Shown in pieces: positions 9,796-20,098 of a DNA stretch of 64,000 nt. Origin of the DNA: Picochlorum sp. 'celeri' (Eukaryota > Chlorophyta > Trebouxiophyceae); assembly GCA_010909725.1 (NCBI GenBank), contig JAACMV010000022.1, positions 744,001-808,000 on the forward strand. The letters run 5' to 3'. The notes under the pieces are model-generated. The model was not told where the DNA came from and ran no database searches. It saw only the letters and a program-made list of their open reading frames with translations. The position numbers and the translations under genes were made by a program. The stretch's first letter is position 1, and every line of letters starts with the position of its first letter.

Positions 9796-12018
9796 ATGGC
9801 CATGAATAGGAGTATTCTTGGGGCTCGGGAGAGTTGCCCTTTTGGTCTCGGAAGAGATTCTCGAGACCTCGTTGGGTCACACGGAAGGGTTGTCATGGTC
9901 GGTATCGGAGGCCCTAAGGGGCGACTAGAATATCGTAATATAGATAATTATGGCTTAAGGGTTGTGAAAAATCAACATAGATGCGCTGGGATTTGCATGG
10001 CTGCTGCTGTGCCAGGAGGTGGTCGCCTTGGGCGCAAGCACGCTGGTGTTGTGGGGAAAAAGCCAGATCCAGAGGATGGGCATAGGTTTACAATGGAAAA
10101 GGTTGTTCATATGCTTCGACTTGTAGTTGCCCAGGGATGGGAGAGGCACCAGGATGGTACCAGGAGAGGGGATGGTGCTGTTGCTGTGGAAGAGGAGGGC
10201 AGTGTGATTGTGAAGGAGGATGTGGAAGATTCTGTGTTGCCGGACATCACACCTTTTTTGCGATCTGTTGGAATCATGGAGCTTTCTCATTTGAGGAAAA
10301 TGAGTTGCATGTGCTCGCTGACGTATTTTATGGAGAGAAAGGTGAGGCAAGAGTCTTTGAAGAGATTGGGATTGACATTGGTGACAAGTTCTCATGCATG
10401 TGATGAGAAGTTGAAAGAAGATATGGATATTTCAGAGAGTGTCATGGATGTTTTTCATCATGGAGATGGGATGGGAATTGATTGGAGGGAATTTGATAGG
10501 AATGAGGTGGATGATGATGATGATGAGATTCGAGGCACCCTTGAGAATGAGACTCTTGGTGGCGAAGCTACGTGGGCGGAGCAGGGTTTGACGATGATGA
10601 ATATGGCAATGCATCATATGGTGGCAAAAGAAGGCGGAAAATATGTTGTGTATCAGAGTCCAGAGGACAGGAAGAATGGCACAGCCAGAAGAAGCAGCCA
10701 TGATAGGCTCAAGGCTGCAAAGGATTTGAACAAGACGAAACGAATTTTAGAATATTCAGAAGGAGATATTCATCATAGAGCTATACCTGCTTCGGGAAAA
10801 GCAAATAATATAAGTTATTTTGATGGTCTCAAGCGGGATCAGGTTGAGGGGCGTGAGAAGGATGGCGACAAGAGTGGACAGTTTGTTACTGGCTCAAAAT
10901 CATCATCATTGTCGTGTCCGACACATTGGTATGTTGCTGATGATGATGAACATCGTATCAGGTACTTTGTTATCCAAGGAAGTGATAACATGCATCATTG
11001 GAAGCTGAACCTTACCTTTGACCCAGTGCAATTTGAGAGTGCTTCACTTGGTGTTAAAGCACATCGAGGTGTATATAATGCTGCATGCCAGCTATATGAT
11101 GTGTTTTTGCCACTGATTACGGAGCACATTGAAGCACACCCGTCTTCTACGATTGCTTTTACCGGTCATTCTTTGGGTGGTAGTCTTGGGACTATGCTGA
11201 TGATGATGTACCTGCACAGAGGTGTGTTGGAGCCCCATAATTTGGCCCCAGTGCATACGTTTGGTTCTCCAGCAGTCTTTTGTGGCGGCGAATCCTGCAC
11301 TGGGAGCTGTTGTGGATTGGATGAGAAGCATATTGGTGTCTTGGATAGGCTTGGTTTGCCTCATGATGCTGTGCGGAATGTCATCATGCACAAGGATATT
11401 GTTCCGAGGGCTTTTGCATGTGACTATGCTCTTGTAGCAGACTTTTTAAAGAGTGTCCATGAAAATTTCAGAAAGCATCATTGTTTGTCCGGGGATCGAA
11501 GAGTGATGTTTAATACAATTGGACAGACATTGATTGTGCAGCCAGATGAGGATGCTTCATTTGTAAATGGAGAAGGCTATCATCCTCTGCTGCCAAAAGG
11601 CCCTAAAATATTTGCACTCAAGCATGCTAAATCACAAGAGAACTTATGCAATGGTCCTGCCCTTGAAATCGATGAAGAAAGCAATGCTCAAAACCCTTCT
11701 TATTCGAGAAAGGTCCATTCATCTGAGGAGGCATATTGGGAGTTGATGAATATGCCACATCCTTTGGAGATTTTGGGCAATCCAGGAGCATATGGCGACT
11801 CTGGATCTATATCCAGGTACCACAACCCAGATAATTACACCAGAGCTCTTCGAGGGGTTTTGAAGAGCAGGAGTAAAAATGCTCAAACAGTTTTGGAGAG
11901 AGCAGGACAAGAGCAGATTACATACAAGCCTCGAATTGATAAAAATAGAAGGGATGATGTTTTCAGACCATCCCCTGTCTCGGGAAAATCAACAATCCCC
12001 CAGCTGAGGAGGCAGTAA
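9796..12018 (+). CDS. PLIP-type class 3 lipase (plastid lipase)
   Basis: A 740-aa class 3 (Rossmann/alpha-beta) lipase. The core has FVIQGSDNMHHW, HRGVYNAA, the nucleophile elbow GHSLGGSLG and TFGSPAVFCGG. It continues with MHKDIVPRAFACDY (catalytic Asp region) and, near the C-terminus, MPHPLEILGNPGAYGDSGS. The order and wording closely follow the plant PLASTID LIPASE family, which releases acyl groups from thylakoid PG or galactolipids. The first ~120 residues are basic and could include a transit peptide. A poly-Asp patch occurs near residue 240. The start is the first ATG after in-frame stops. Plastid location and substrate are inferred. Confidence 0.85.
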   Translation: MAMNRSILGARESCPFGLGRDSRDLVGSHGRVVMVGIGGPKGRLEYRNIDNYGLRVVKNQHRCAGICMAAAVPGGGRLGRKHAGVVGKKPDPEDGHRFTMEKVVHMLRLVVAQGWERHQDGTRRGDGAVAVEEEGSVIVKEDVEDSVLPDITPFLRSVGIMELSHLRKMSCMCSLTYFMERKVRQESLKRLGLTLVTSSHACDEKLKEDMDISESVMDVFHHGDGMGIDWREFDRNEVDDDDDEIRGTLENETLGGEATWAEQGLTMMNMAMHHMVAKEGGKYVVYQSPEDRKNGTARRSSHDRLKAAKDLNKTKRILEYSEGDIHHRAIPASGKANNISYFDGLKRDQVEGREKDGDKSGQFVTGSKSSSLSCPTHWYVADDDEHRIRYFVIQGSDNMHHWKLNLTFDPVQFESASLGVKAHRGVYNAACQLYDVFLPLITEHIEAHPSSTIAFTGHSLGGSLGTMLMMMYLHRGVLEPHNLAPVHTFGSPAVFCGGESCTGSCCGLDEKHIGVLDRLGLPHDAVRNVIMHKDIVPRAFACDYALVADFLKSVHENFRKHHCLSGDRRVMFNTIGQTLIVQPDEDASFVNGEGYHPLLPKGPKIFALKHAKSQENLCNGPALEIDEESNAQNPSYSRKVHSSEEAYWELMNMPHPLEILGNPGAYGDSGSISRYHNPDNYTRALRGVLKSRSKNAQTVLERAGQEQITYKPRIDKNRRDDVFRPSPVSGKSTIPQLRRQ

Positions 12019-12585
12019 CACATTTCAAATATTTTGAATCATTTAGCGTTGTTTTGCTCACTATATCAGCATTAACTGTCATCAGCGTAATTTTGATATT
12101 CTTTGTTACCCGTGTAATACCAGTAATTATACTATACCATTCTAGTTCAATGAGGTTTGCACTGCTACCACAAGAAGGGCACACAGCATGCTGTCTCTAT
12201 ATTATCAGAGAGTCTTGAACCCTCCCGCAACGGAATCAAAGCACCGCCAAGCAACAGATTGTCAAATGTCGGTTGAACGCAAGGGCAGTATGAGTTCCTT
12301 GGATATGAAGGCAGGCCTGACACACGTGTGCCCAGGTGGTGTGAGTAGATACATGCATAGTAGGGTTACACGTCATGGCGTGATTGATTTATACAAACAT
12401 GTGCATTTTCATACAGTGTGAGAATGTGTGACTTCCACAGCAGTCCCCTTGCTGAGCATCTCCTGGTCCCGAGGATACCAGTTTGATCTCTCAAGCAAAG
12501 TGTTGCAACCAAGCTGCAAAAGGCATCACACTAGAGTCTTTCTTGGGGTGCCTTGGCTGAAGGCACCACTCCATAAACTTTTCCT
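12019..12585. other. Gene-poor spacer
   Basis: About 570 bp between the stop of the PLIP-like gene and the stop of the 129-aa gene. Short open frames in both directions lack recognisable motifs. I see no gene here. Confidence 0.5.
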
Positions 12586-12975
12586 TTACCAAGCTGGCTT
12601 GATTTTGGTATAGTTGAAGTCGTCCACGGTCTTGATAGACATGCCAGATTGTGATTTATGAGGCGGTCTTGGAGCAGTGGCTCCAACAGCGGACGTCTGC
12701 TTGGCAGCAATGGTCTGCTTGACAGCAGTATCCCTATCCTTGACGACTGTCCAGTTTGCCTTGCTGTCGACGCCTGCAGCCACGGTGAGATGTTGTTCCA
12801 CGTTGGCCGCTGCTTTCCTGACACGCCTGTTCTGTCGCCTCCTGAAATTTTTCTTGGCAGCCTTGGAGTACTGCTCGGCAGGCTCCGGCACCGCCACTGC
12901 CAGCAGCCCTCTTTGGAACAGCGGCGTGGGGTGCTTCCACGTGTTGGCACGGCGTGGTCTGAACTTCTTGGCCAC
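12586..12975 (-). CDS. Short basic protein sharing its N-terminus with the gene at 317-1885
   Basis: Codes for about 129 residues. The first 49 are identical in protein sequence to the start of the gene at 317-1885, including KKFRPRRANTWKH and KKNFRRRQN. After the repeat boundary the proteins differ: this one has a basic/Ala-rich linker and ends with a short tail containing KTVDDFNYTKIKPAW. As in the partner, the conserved frame lacks an ATG and probably needs an upstream mini-exon with an intron ending at the CAG just before it. No family recognised. Silent-only changes in the shared codons argue that both copies are selected as protein. Confidence 0.65.
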   Translation of the reverse strand: MAKKFRPRRANTWKHPTPLFQRGLLAVAVPEPAEQYSKAAKKNFRRRQNRRVRKAAANVEQHLTVAAGVDSKANWTVVKDRDTAVKQTIAAKQTSAVGATAPRPPHKSQSGMSIKTVDDFNYTKIKPAW

Positions 12976-13290
12976 TGCAGCATGTCACAGAAGTACGTGT
13001 GAGATCATCATCATGTCCGCGGTGGCATCCACAAAGGCACGGGCACAGACAGGCCTCCATGTGGGATCCTGGCAAGCAGCGGGCAAGGCCATGACAAAGC
13101 GGGTCTCGTGTGTTAACAACGCCACCCAACTCCCGTTGTCACCACCCACCATCCTCCCCAAACCCACCTCCCCGGGGGCTCAAACACTGTAATATGATAT
13201 AAGACACGTACTTTGGATAACGATAGCAGCAATGCGCGCTTGATGAGCGAGTCGGTATGAACTCGAATCGAATCAGATCGTGAGCAGTGG
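12828..13290 (-). repeat. Right copy of 463-bp inverted duplication
   Basis: Reverse complement of 1-464, at a distance of about 12.4 kb. It carries the promoter side (outer) and the first ~49 codons (inner) of the 129-aa gene. Confidence 0.93.
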
Positions 13291-13565
13291 AACGAGTTCC
13301 CTTGTGTTTGTGGTGCCTGCGTGGTTGTTTGGCAGTCACGGTAGCACGTGTATGTTTTGAGTGTCAGTTATCTGACGTTGCGATGTTGTTTGTTGTATTT
13401 TGTTTGCGGGAGGTGGTTGGCATGGTGGTGCATTTGAGCGGTTGTTGGGTCCCGATCGCGCCTCGGTGGTCCTGCCCTCATCCCCTCCCATGGCGCCGGG
13501 TGCTGGATGGGACAGCGAGCGTAAGAACTTAACACTCGTGACATTACAATATAACCAGGCTATAT

Positions 13566-14585
13566 TCAGGCCTTTTGATATTCATGAATAGCCCAAGATA
13601 AAGCAACAAATTCATCCAGGGAGAGACTCTGTGCCCGTGCATCCACAGGCAGTCCACACTGCTTCAAGCATTCCTGAATCTCTGGACCCTCCAGTGTTGG
13701 GCGCAGTGCATTCGATAGCATCTTCCGTTTTTGCAGAAATCCCCTCTTCACTAATGATATAAAGTCCTTCTCACAAGGAACAGGTTTTCTTTCTGATTTC
13801 GATTTCAGCTGCAGTTCCACGAGGGCTCCATCTACTTTTGGAACAGGTGTATATTTAAATCTGTCCACTCTAAAGACATACTTGGCGTCGCAATAATATT
13901 GCAGAATAATATTCATCGCTCTCCAGTCCGTAGAACCTGGCGAATTTTCTATCAAACGAACCGCAACTTCATGCTGCAACATGAGAAGAAGGGTTGAGTA
14001 CTCTTCACCCATGGGTAGTGCTTTCATCAAAAAATCCCTGGTAATATTATACGGCAGATTTCCCATGAGGAGGATTCTTTCCGAATCGTTGTTCGAGTCC
14101 TCCGGATAGTATAGTGCACGAGCATCACGTGCAACTTTGCCCAAATCAACCTTCAACACATCTTGGTGAAGGACTGTCAGGTTCTCTGACACCGCATGCG
14201 CCATACCCCTGGTCTCCTTCAAGTCTTCATCATCCTCAATATCCTGTGATTCATTTGTCAAGTATCGAAACAACCTATCATCCTTTTCAACAGCATACAC
14301 TCGAGCACCACTTTTCACCAACTGCTTTGTCATAGCTCCAGTCCCTGGCCCCACTTCAACCACAATACAAGATCCATGTACACCACTGTAATCGATAATA
14401 TCCCGAATGACAGAGTCATCTTCCATAAAGTTCTGTCCCATGGACTTTTTGGGCCTAAAATTCTTCTCCTTTAATCTATTCCGAATAGTCCCACCACTCT
14501 GAGTCCACAACCAACCCTTCTCTGCTGGCTTTCTTGGCGATGCAGATGCCTTGACTACATTTCTAGAACATAAATGAAACCTCAT
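13566..14585 (-). CDS. PFC1/KsgA-type rRNA adenine dimethyltransferase
   Basis: A 339-aa SAM-dependent enzyme that dimethylates two adjacent adenines near the 3' end of small-subunit rRNA. It shows KKSMGQNF, the SAM-binding VEVGPGTGAMTKQL, an acidic loop VEKDDRL and the catalytic NLPYNI motif. The length fits the KsgA/Dim1 family. The ~40-residue basic Ser/Arg leader suggests organelle import; Arabidopsis PFC1 is the plastid form and is the best match I know. A mitochondrial role is not excluded. An insertion with DIEDDEDLKE follows the second motif. It is divergent from the DEX1-like gene. Confidence 0.9.
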   Translation of the reverse strand: MRFHLCSRNVVKASASPRKPAEKGWLWTQSGGTIRNRLKEKNFRPKKSMGQNFMEDDSVIRDIIDYSGVHGSCIVVEVGPGTGAMTKQLVKSGARVYAVEKDDRLFRYLTNESQDIEDDEDLKETRGMAHAVSENLTVLHQDVLKVDLGKVARDARALYYPEDSNNDSERILLMGNLPYNITRDFLMKALPMGEEYSTLLLMLQHEVAVRLIENSPGSTDWRAMNIILQYYCDAKYVFRVDRFKYTPVPKVDGALVELQLKSKSERKPVPCEKDFISLVKRGFLQKRKMLSNALRPTLEGPEIQECLKQCGLPVDARAQSLSLDEFVALSWAIHEYQKA

Positions 14586-14889
14586 GCTGTCCTTTCGATG
14601 CTAAAACTCCCAGGTATGGAATTAACGCAGGAATGTAAAGGATGCATGGCGTCAACATATGCAATCTTTGGAGTACATGCCTTCCAAATCAAAAATTAAT
14701 GAATATAAAATTATTATTCAATAGCAGAACGTATCCATTTGGATTGGATGGGTGTCACAAGTGTGCTGTTTTAATGCGATATTAAGGAACTTTCCCATGT
14801 TGATGTTTTCATCTGTTATTACCAATCGTCGCCAACAGGGCCCACAAAAAAAAAGAATCAAAATACCTGTACTATATGATTTGAATTGA
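14586..14889. other. Divergent promoter region
   Basis: 304 bp between the start codons of the PFC1-like and DEX1-like genes, with a short poly-A run near 14847. No gene seen. Confidence 0.5.
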
Positions 14890-17415
14890 ATGCATCTGTC
14901 GACCATGGCACTCAGGCGTGAGACCTCACGTTGGTGGTGGATCATTCTTTATTGCACGTATTGCCTCCACCTTGTCTGTGTTCGGGCACAAATCAGTGAT
15001 GCTATTGCTAAAGATGGGGATATGAAAGTGGATGCGTCGAATAAATTTCTGAAAAGGGAAGCATCTTCGGCAAGTAATACGAAATTTACTCAGAAGAAGT
15101 TTGATACTTGTCCTGATTCTAGCATAGATTTATCTATACGATGGCATACTGAGTTATCATCTAGTGTGCATGCAACACCTTTGATAACAGATCTATATAA
15201 TGACGGGCATAAGGATATCCTGGTGCCTGGGTTGAAACAGTCTGTGGATTTGGTTAGTGGGCGGTCAGGGGCTTTGGATACTGGTTTTGAGGCAAATCAT
15301 AAATCTTCCATGTATTCCTCTCCTCTTCTATATGATGTGGATTATGATGGGGTTCTTGATATCATGCTGCCGGGGTATAATGGTAGAATTCAGTTTGCCA
15401 AGGATACAGGAGCTGATGCTATTTATGGGTTGATTATCCCCAGGCTTCAAGTGAAGAGGGATTGGTTTGAGGGATTGAATTTGGATCCCAATGATCATTC
15501 AAATCCTGATGTACAGGCTGTGGAAGGTGATGATAGTGGGATGGGCGAGCGTGTCGTGACACGGAGAGCACGGTCGCTTTTAGCAGAGCAGCAGCAAAAG
15601 AGTACTAAGAAAGCGACTGTGGAAAAGAGGGATAGACTGACGGATGAGGCGTCGCAATCTTTTAAGGATTTGTTTGATGATAGTGATGCAGCAGACGGAG
15701 AGGATGGTGCTTGGTTGGACGATCCGTTGGAAAATACGGATGTAGATTATGATGATGTCAAGACAGACGAGAATGATGGAAAGGACACTGAAACGAAGCA
15801 GGAGACTGACACCGGTCATTTCACGGATGATTATTTTTTGGATTATGATGCTCAATATCATATCAATTCAGAGATGTGGGAGGATGACTTGCATGCTACA
15901 GGGAGGCATGGGGCTGATGAGATGAAGAGTCCATATGTGTGGATTGATCCTCATATTCAGACCACGCCAGTCATTGGGGACATCGACGGCGATGACAGGG
16001 AAGAATTAGTTCTCGCAGTGTCTTACTTTTTTGATCCTGGAGAGTATAGCGCGGATTCTTCGATGGCAAAATTTGCTGTCGGTGAGAATGGGGATATTCA
16101 AAAGTATCTTGCCTCTGGAATTGTTGTGTATGATCTGAGCAGTAGAATCGTGAAATGGAGCCAGCATTTGGATTTGTCGACTGCGTACACCCGATACAAA
16201 GCAGCAGCTTTGTCGTCACCAGCAATCGGTGATGTCAATGGGGATGGTTTGTTGGAGGTGATTGTGGGGACATCCATGGGTTTTTTATATGTGCTAGATG
16301 CCAAGACTGGAAATGCATTAGATGGGTGGCCAATCCAGATGGGAGATATTCAGGGGCATGTGGCTGTGGCAGATATTGACCAGGATGGAAAGCTAGAGAT
16401 TATTGCGACGGATACTCGTGGGAGTATTGCTGCATTCAGGGGTGATGGAACTGAAGTCTGGGAGTCCCATGTTGGGAGTGCATTCACTGCTGGTGTGACT
16501 TTTGGGGACGTTGATGGCGATGGACAGCTTGAGGGCGCTTTTGCAACAACAGATGGTCGTGTGTATCTGGTTGATGCAGCGACGGGTGTGACTAAGAAAG
16601 GGTTCCCCTTTAGAACTTTTGGCAAGGTATCTGCTCCCGTCCTTATCACTAAAGTGGACAATGCGGACAAAAACGCAGCAATGCAGCTCGTTTTGACGTC
16701 ACATGATGGATATTTATACGTCATTGATCCCGTGAGTCTTTGTACCAGTGCACTGAATATTGGAGAGCCAAGTAATTCCATGGTCCTTGCGGAAGATGTC
16801 TCCTCCACAGGAACCATTGACCTCATTGTGGCAACAACAGGTGGAAACCTGTACTCCATCCGCACAACGTCAAAGTATCACCCTCTCAAGACAAGGAGTG
16901 CCTTTTTACCTGGTGTGTCAGAAGCTAGTTATGTCGCTCCATGGAACTGGGTTGGAATTTATGCTGTAGCAGGAACTAGAATTCCTAGAGATGTGAGGGG
17001 ATCACATGTTCAAATTCGCTTCACTGTCATGGACAAGCGAGCATTATCGTACTCTAAAAAGGTGAATGATAAAGTAGTGCCCGCAAAGCTTTCGTATAAA
17101 ATCATAGCAACTTTGGTTGGCGTCGGAGCAAAGGAAATGAATGCAGGAGATCACCCAGTCATTGGTTTGTCACAGACAGTCAATGCAACGGGAACATACA
17201 TGATGGATTTGCCATGTCCGCGCAGCAGAACAACAGCAACTATACGCCTGGAAATGAAGGATGACAATGGATCAATATATGTAGATGAATTTGCGCTGTC
17301 ATTCCATGTCCATTTCTACAGGCTCCTGAAGTGGCTTGTTGTGGGCCCACTATCCATCATGGCAGCTGTTGTCATTGCCTTCCTGGGAGATCAAAAAGTT
17401 CATCTCCCAAGTTGA
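14890..17415 (+). CDS. DEX1-like FG-GAP/integrin-alpha-like membrane protein
   Basis: An 841-aa type I membrane protein. A hydrophobic signal segment (residues ~15-34) precedes several FG-GAP/VCBS-type calcium-binding blades, for example GDIDGDDREELV, GDVNGDGLLEVIV, ADIDQDGKLEII and GDVDGDGQLEGAF. The C-terminus has one transmembrane helix (WLVVGPLSIMAAVVIAF) and a very short tail. An acidic low-complexity insert lies around residues 250-330. This order and length match plant DEX1, required for exine patterning in pollen. In a unicell the role is unknown, and calcium-dependent surface or endomembrane binding is only a guess. Confidence 0.85.
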   Translation: MHLSTMALRRETSRWWWIILYCTYCLHLVCVRAQISDAIAKDGDMKVDASNKFLKREASSASNTKFTQKKFDTCPDSSIDLSIRWHTELSSSVHATPLITDLYNDGHKDILVPGLKQSVDLVSGRSGALDTGFEANHKSSMYSSPLLYDVDYDGVLDIMLPGYNGRIQFAKDTGADAIYGLIIPRLQVKRDWFEGLNLDPNDHSNPDVQAVEGDDSGMGERVVTRRARSLLAEQQQKSTKKATVEKRDRLTDEASQSFKDLFDDSDAADGEDGAWLDDPLENTDVDYDDVKTDENDGKDTETKQETDTGHFTDDYFLDYDAQYHINSEMWEDDLHATGRHGADEMKSPYVWIDPHIQTTPVIGDIDGDDREELVLAVSYFFDPGEYSADSSMAKFAVGENGDIQKYLASGIVVYDLSSRIVKWSQHLDLSTAYTRYKAAALSSPAIGDVNGDGLLEVIVGTSMGFLYVLDAKTGNALDGWPIQMGDIQGHVAVADIDQDGKLEIIATDTRGSIAAFRGDGTEVWESHVGSAFTAGVTFGDVDGDGQLEGAFATTDGRVYLVDAATGVTKKGFPFRTFGKVSAPVLITKVDNADKNAAMQLVLTSHDGYLYVIDPVSLCTSALNIGEPSNSMVLAEDVSSTGTIDLIVATTGGNLYSIRTTSKYHPLKTRSAFLPGVSEASYVAPWNWVGIYAVAGTRIPRDVRGSHVQIRFTVMDKRALSYSKKVNDKVVPAKLSYKIIATLVGVGAKEMNAGDHPVIGLSQTVNATGTYMMDLPCPRSRTTATIRLEMKDDNGSIYVDEFALSFHVHFYRLLKWLVVGPLSIMAAVVIAFLGDQKVHLPS

Positions 17416-17460
17416 TTTGCATACGTATTACACATTGTTTAATCCATAATATATCATGTA

Positions 17461-18640
17461 TTACTCTGCTCTGTCGAGCGTCTTGGAGTCAACTGCGAGT
17501 CCCATGGCGTTCAATCCGTTGTCAACATACATCACATGAGCTGTCACAGCAGATGCCAGAGGAGAGCACAAGAAAGCAGCAACAGATCCAACCTCTGCAG
17601 CTGCAAGCTCCTTCTGAACTGGGGCATTCTCATATGAATATGCAATCATGTCATCGATGAATCCAATGGCCTTGGCGGCACGAGATCCAAGTGGTCCAGC
17701 AGAAATTGTGTTAACTCTGACACCATATTTGCGGCCAGCTTCAAATGCCAACACCTTTGTATCAGATTCCAATGCAGCCTTGGCAGAACTCATTCCTCCA
17801 CCATACCCTGGAATGATTCTCTCAGATGCGAGGTATGTCAAGGACACAACAGCACCCCCTGGATTCATGAGTGGACCAAAGCGCTGGACCATTGACACGA
17901 GAGAGTAGGAAGAAGCAGACATTGCTGCCAGATACCCCTTTCTGCTCGTCTCCAACAAAGGCTTGGTGACCTCTGGTCCATTTGCCAGAGAATGCACAAC
18001 AATATCGATATTGCCAATATCAGCTTTCACCTTGTCAGCCACCTCTGACACAGTCCAACCTTCATTGCCAGCATATCTCTTGTTGGTTGCAATATCCTCT
18101 GGCACATCATCCACAGTGTCAAAGACAGCATCCATTGGATAAATATGGGTAAAATCCATCATGGATCCATCAGAAAGTTTTCTGGATTCATCAAACTTTC
18201 CCCTGCGGAAACTGGTCTCGAAAATCTTGAGAGCAGGAACCCACACACCAATCGAAATCTCTGCTCCAGCCTCGGCAAGAGCCTTGGCAATGGCCCATCC
18301 GAAACCCTGATCATCAGCAATACCAGCGATGAACGCTTTCTTACCTATATAAACAGATACATTGTATTTTAGAAGACGAATCACTCAATATCGCTGTCTC
18401 TGTCGACCTACCTCGAAGATCAATCTTGAGCCCTGCATCAGACCCAGTTGCCATGGCAGTCACCGCATGCACCTTACGAGACACCATAGTCGAAGCACCA
18501 TGAGATCGAAAAGATTTCTGATCTTTTGGAGCCATCGCCGCCCTCTTGAGCCCAATATGCCTGACATGGGCAACAGGCGTGCAGCAGCATGTCGCAAGAA
18601 CGCGCTGAGAGGCGCGGCACATTACAGTCGATGAGGCCAT
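17461..18640 (-). CDS. fabI: Plastid enoyl-ACP reductase, NADH type
   Basis: Catalyses the last reduction of each type II fatty acid elongation cycle. Two exons: 18412-18640 encodes a Ser/Arg-rich transit peptide ending KIDLRG; 17461-18344 encodes the enzyme. The 67-nt intron (18345-18411) splits a Gly codon and restores [22 protein letters not shown], given here in pieces: RGKKAF and ADDQGFGW. The SDR active-site Tyr and Lys sit in [13 protein letters not shown]. The plant-type loop [17 protein letters not shown] is present. The ATG at 18640 is the first in frame. The gene shares a very short divergent region with the TMEM120-like gene. Confidence 0.95.
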
Positions 18641-18670
18641 TTTTTCTGTCAATATTCCTTTAATTTTAGT

Positions 18671-20093
18671 TTGAAATACCTATTCATAGCACATTGTGCC
18701 ATATCATTCGATCCAGATGTCAATCAGCGCTTGAAGGACAGAGTATTTCGGGAGTTGAATATTTTGGACAAAAAATTCACAATACGGATCGATATGCAGA
18801 AGAAAAATTTACATAAATTCGCCATGGATGAAGATTCGATCAGCGCAGCAACGGTTCTTGAAGAATCAGAGCGTTTGTTGCATAAAACGTACGTTTTCTT
18901 CCCTCGTGTTTGTCAGCACCCCAATGCTGGGTGTCTGTTGTGAGTGCCCGAGTCATGGTTGGGTGACACTGTCGCATTGCAGGCGTGAGTTTAGTGGCCG
19001 AGTGGCTCGATTTGGAAATAAGTTGAGCTCGGAGATGGAGATTTTGTCAGATGATGCGAATCAATTGTATAAAGAAGTGGAAAGAGCATTTGCACATCAG
19101 GAACAGATCAAGATTGGTCTTGAATCAAGGGATTCTGCACCTTCTGAAGAGATGAGAAAGGCCCAGGATTCTGCAGTTGCTTTAGAAAGTGCCCTATCTA
19201 TTTTTAATGGATACGGGCCCGGTGGGGATTTGAGAAAATATGTGAGCAAATTTTCCAAGAGGCCCCTGCTGCTGGACTGGTTTCATGGTCCCAGTACTCA
19301 AGTGGCGGTGCACCGCAAGGATCAATCGACAAAGTTGAAGGAGGAATATAGGGCATTTAGAAGTAATTGTGCAGTGATTATGTTTGTGTTTGCAGCTGTA
19401 TTGCAATTGGGTGTCTCCAGGTCGGAAAAGATGAGGCTCCAAAATGAGCAGCTGACAATGCTGCCAGTTGTGATGGTTGGTGTGCAGCTATTCTTGTGCT
19501 GGCTCCTATTCTTCTACACTGCTACAGCTATGCGGGAAAGCGTTCTCAAAGTTAATGGGTCGAGGATTCGTCCATGGTGGATACAGCATCACTACTGGTC
19601 AATGGCTACATGTGTCCTGATGCTGAGTTTGCCAATAGACTCTCCAGCAGTGGTGAGGGCTTGTAGACAATTCTTATGGTGGGCCATGTTGCAAGGTGTT
19701 GTCATGATATTGCAAAATAGATATCAAAGAGGTCGAATGTATACTCGAATTGCGTTAGGAAAGTCAAGTGCCACGGATGTGATTGGTGGAGAGTCTAGTG
19801 GAAGTTTTGGGCAGCTCCATGTCCTGTATCCAGTTTTGTTCTGGATGCAGATTTTGCAGTTTTACATCGGTATTGGAATGTTTTGGAGTTCTAAATGGTC
19901 CTGGCAAAGTTTAGAAGGATTTCTGGATCCAGAGCATCCCGGTTCGGATCTATGGGGGAGCAGGGGCGTGGCACTGGCTGGCCTCATGATGATGTATATG
20001 GCTCTGAAAAACTTCCAGAACACCATTGCTACAATTGTTGGGAAACGAAAGAAGGTATCTAGGCATCCAAAAAAGCAAGAAAAGCGTTTATGA
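18671..20093 (+). CDS. TMEM120/TMPIT-like multi-pass membrane protein
   Basis: Exon 1 ends at 18888 and exon 2 begins at 18983 (94-nt intron; GTACGT..GCAG, phase 2). The N-terminal ~150 residues form a charged coiled-coil region. About six hydrophobic segments follow, with the family-typical RESVLKVNGSRIRPWWIQHH and the Tyr-Gln-Arg-Gly motif YQRGRMY. TMEM120 proteins are nuclear-envelope/ER membrane proteins with a CoA-binding fold; their reaction is unsettled. The start is unclear: the open frame from 18635 has no ATG before 18795, so either that ATG or an upstream exon is used. The stop is only 5 bp from the stop of the acyltransferase gene. Confidence 0.82.
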
Positions 20094-20098
20094 ATACG

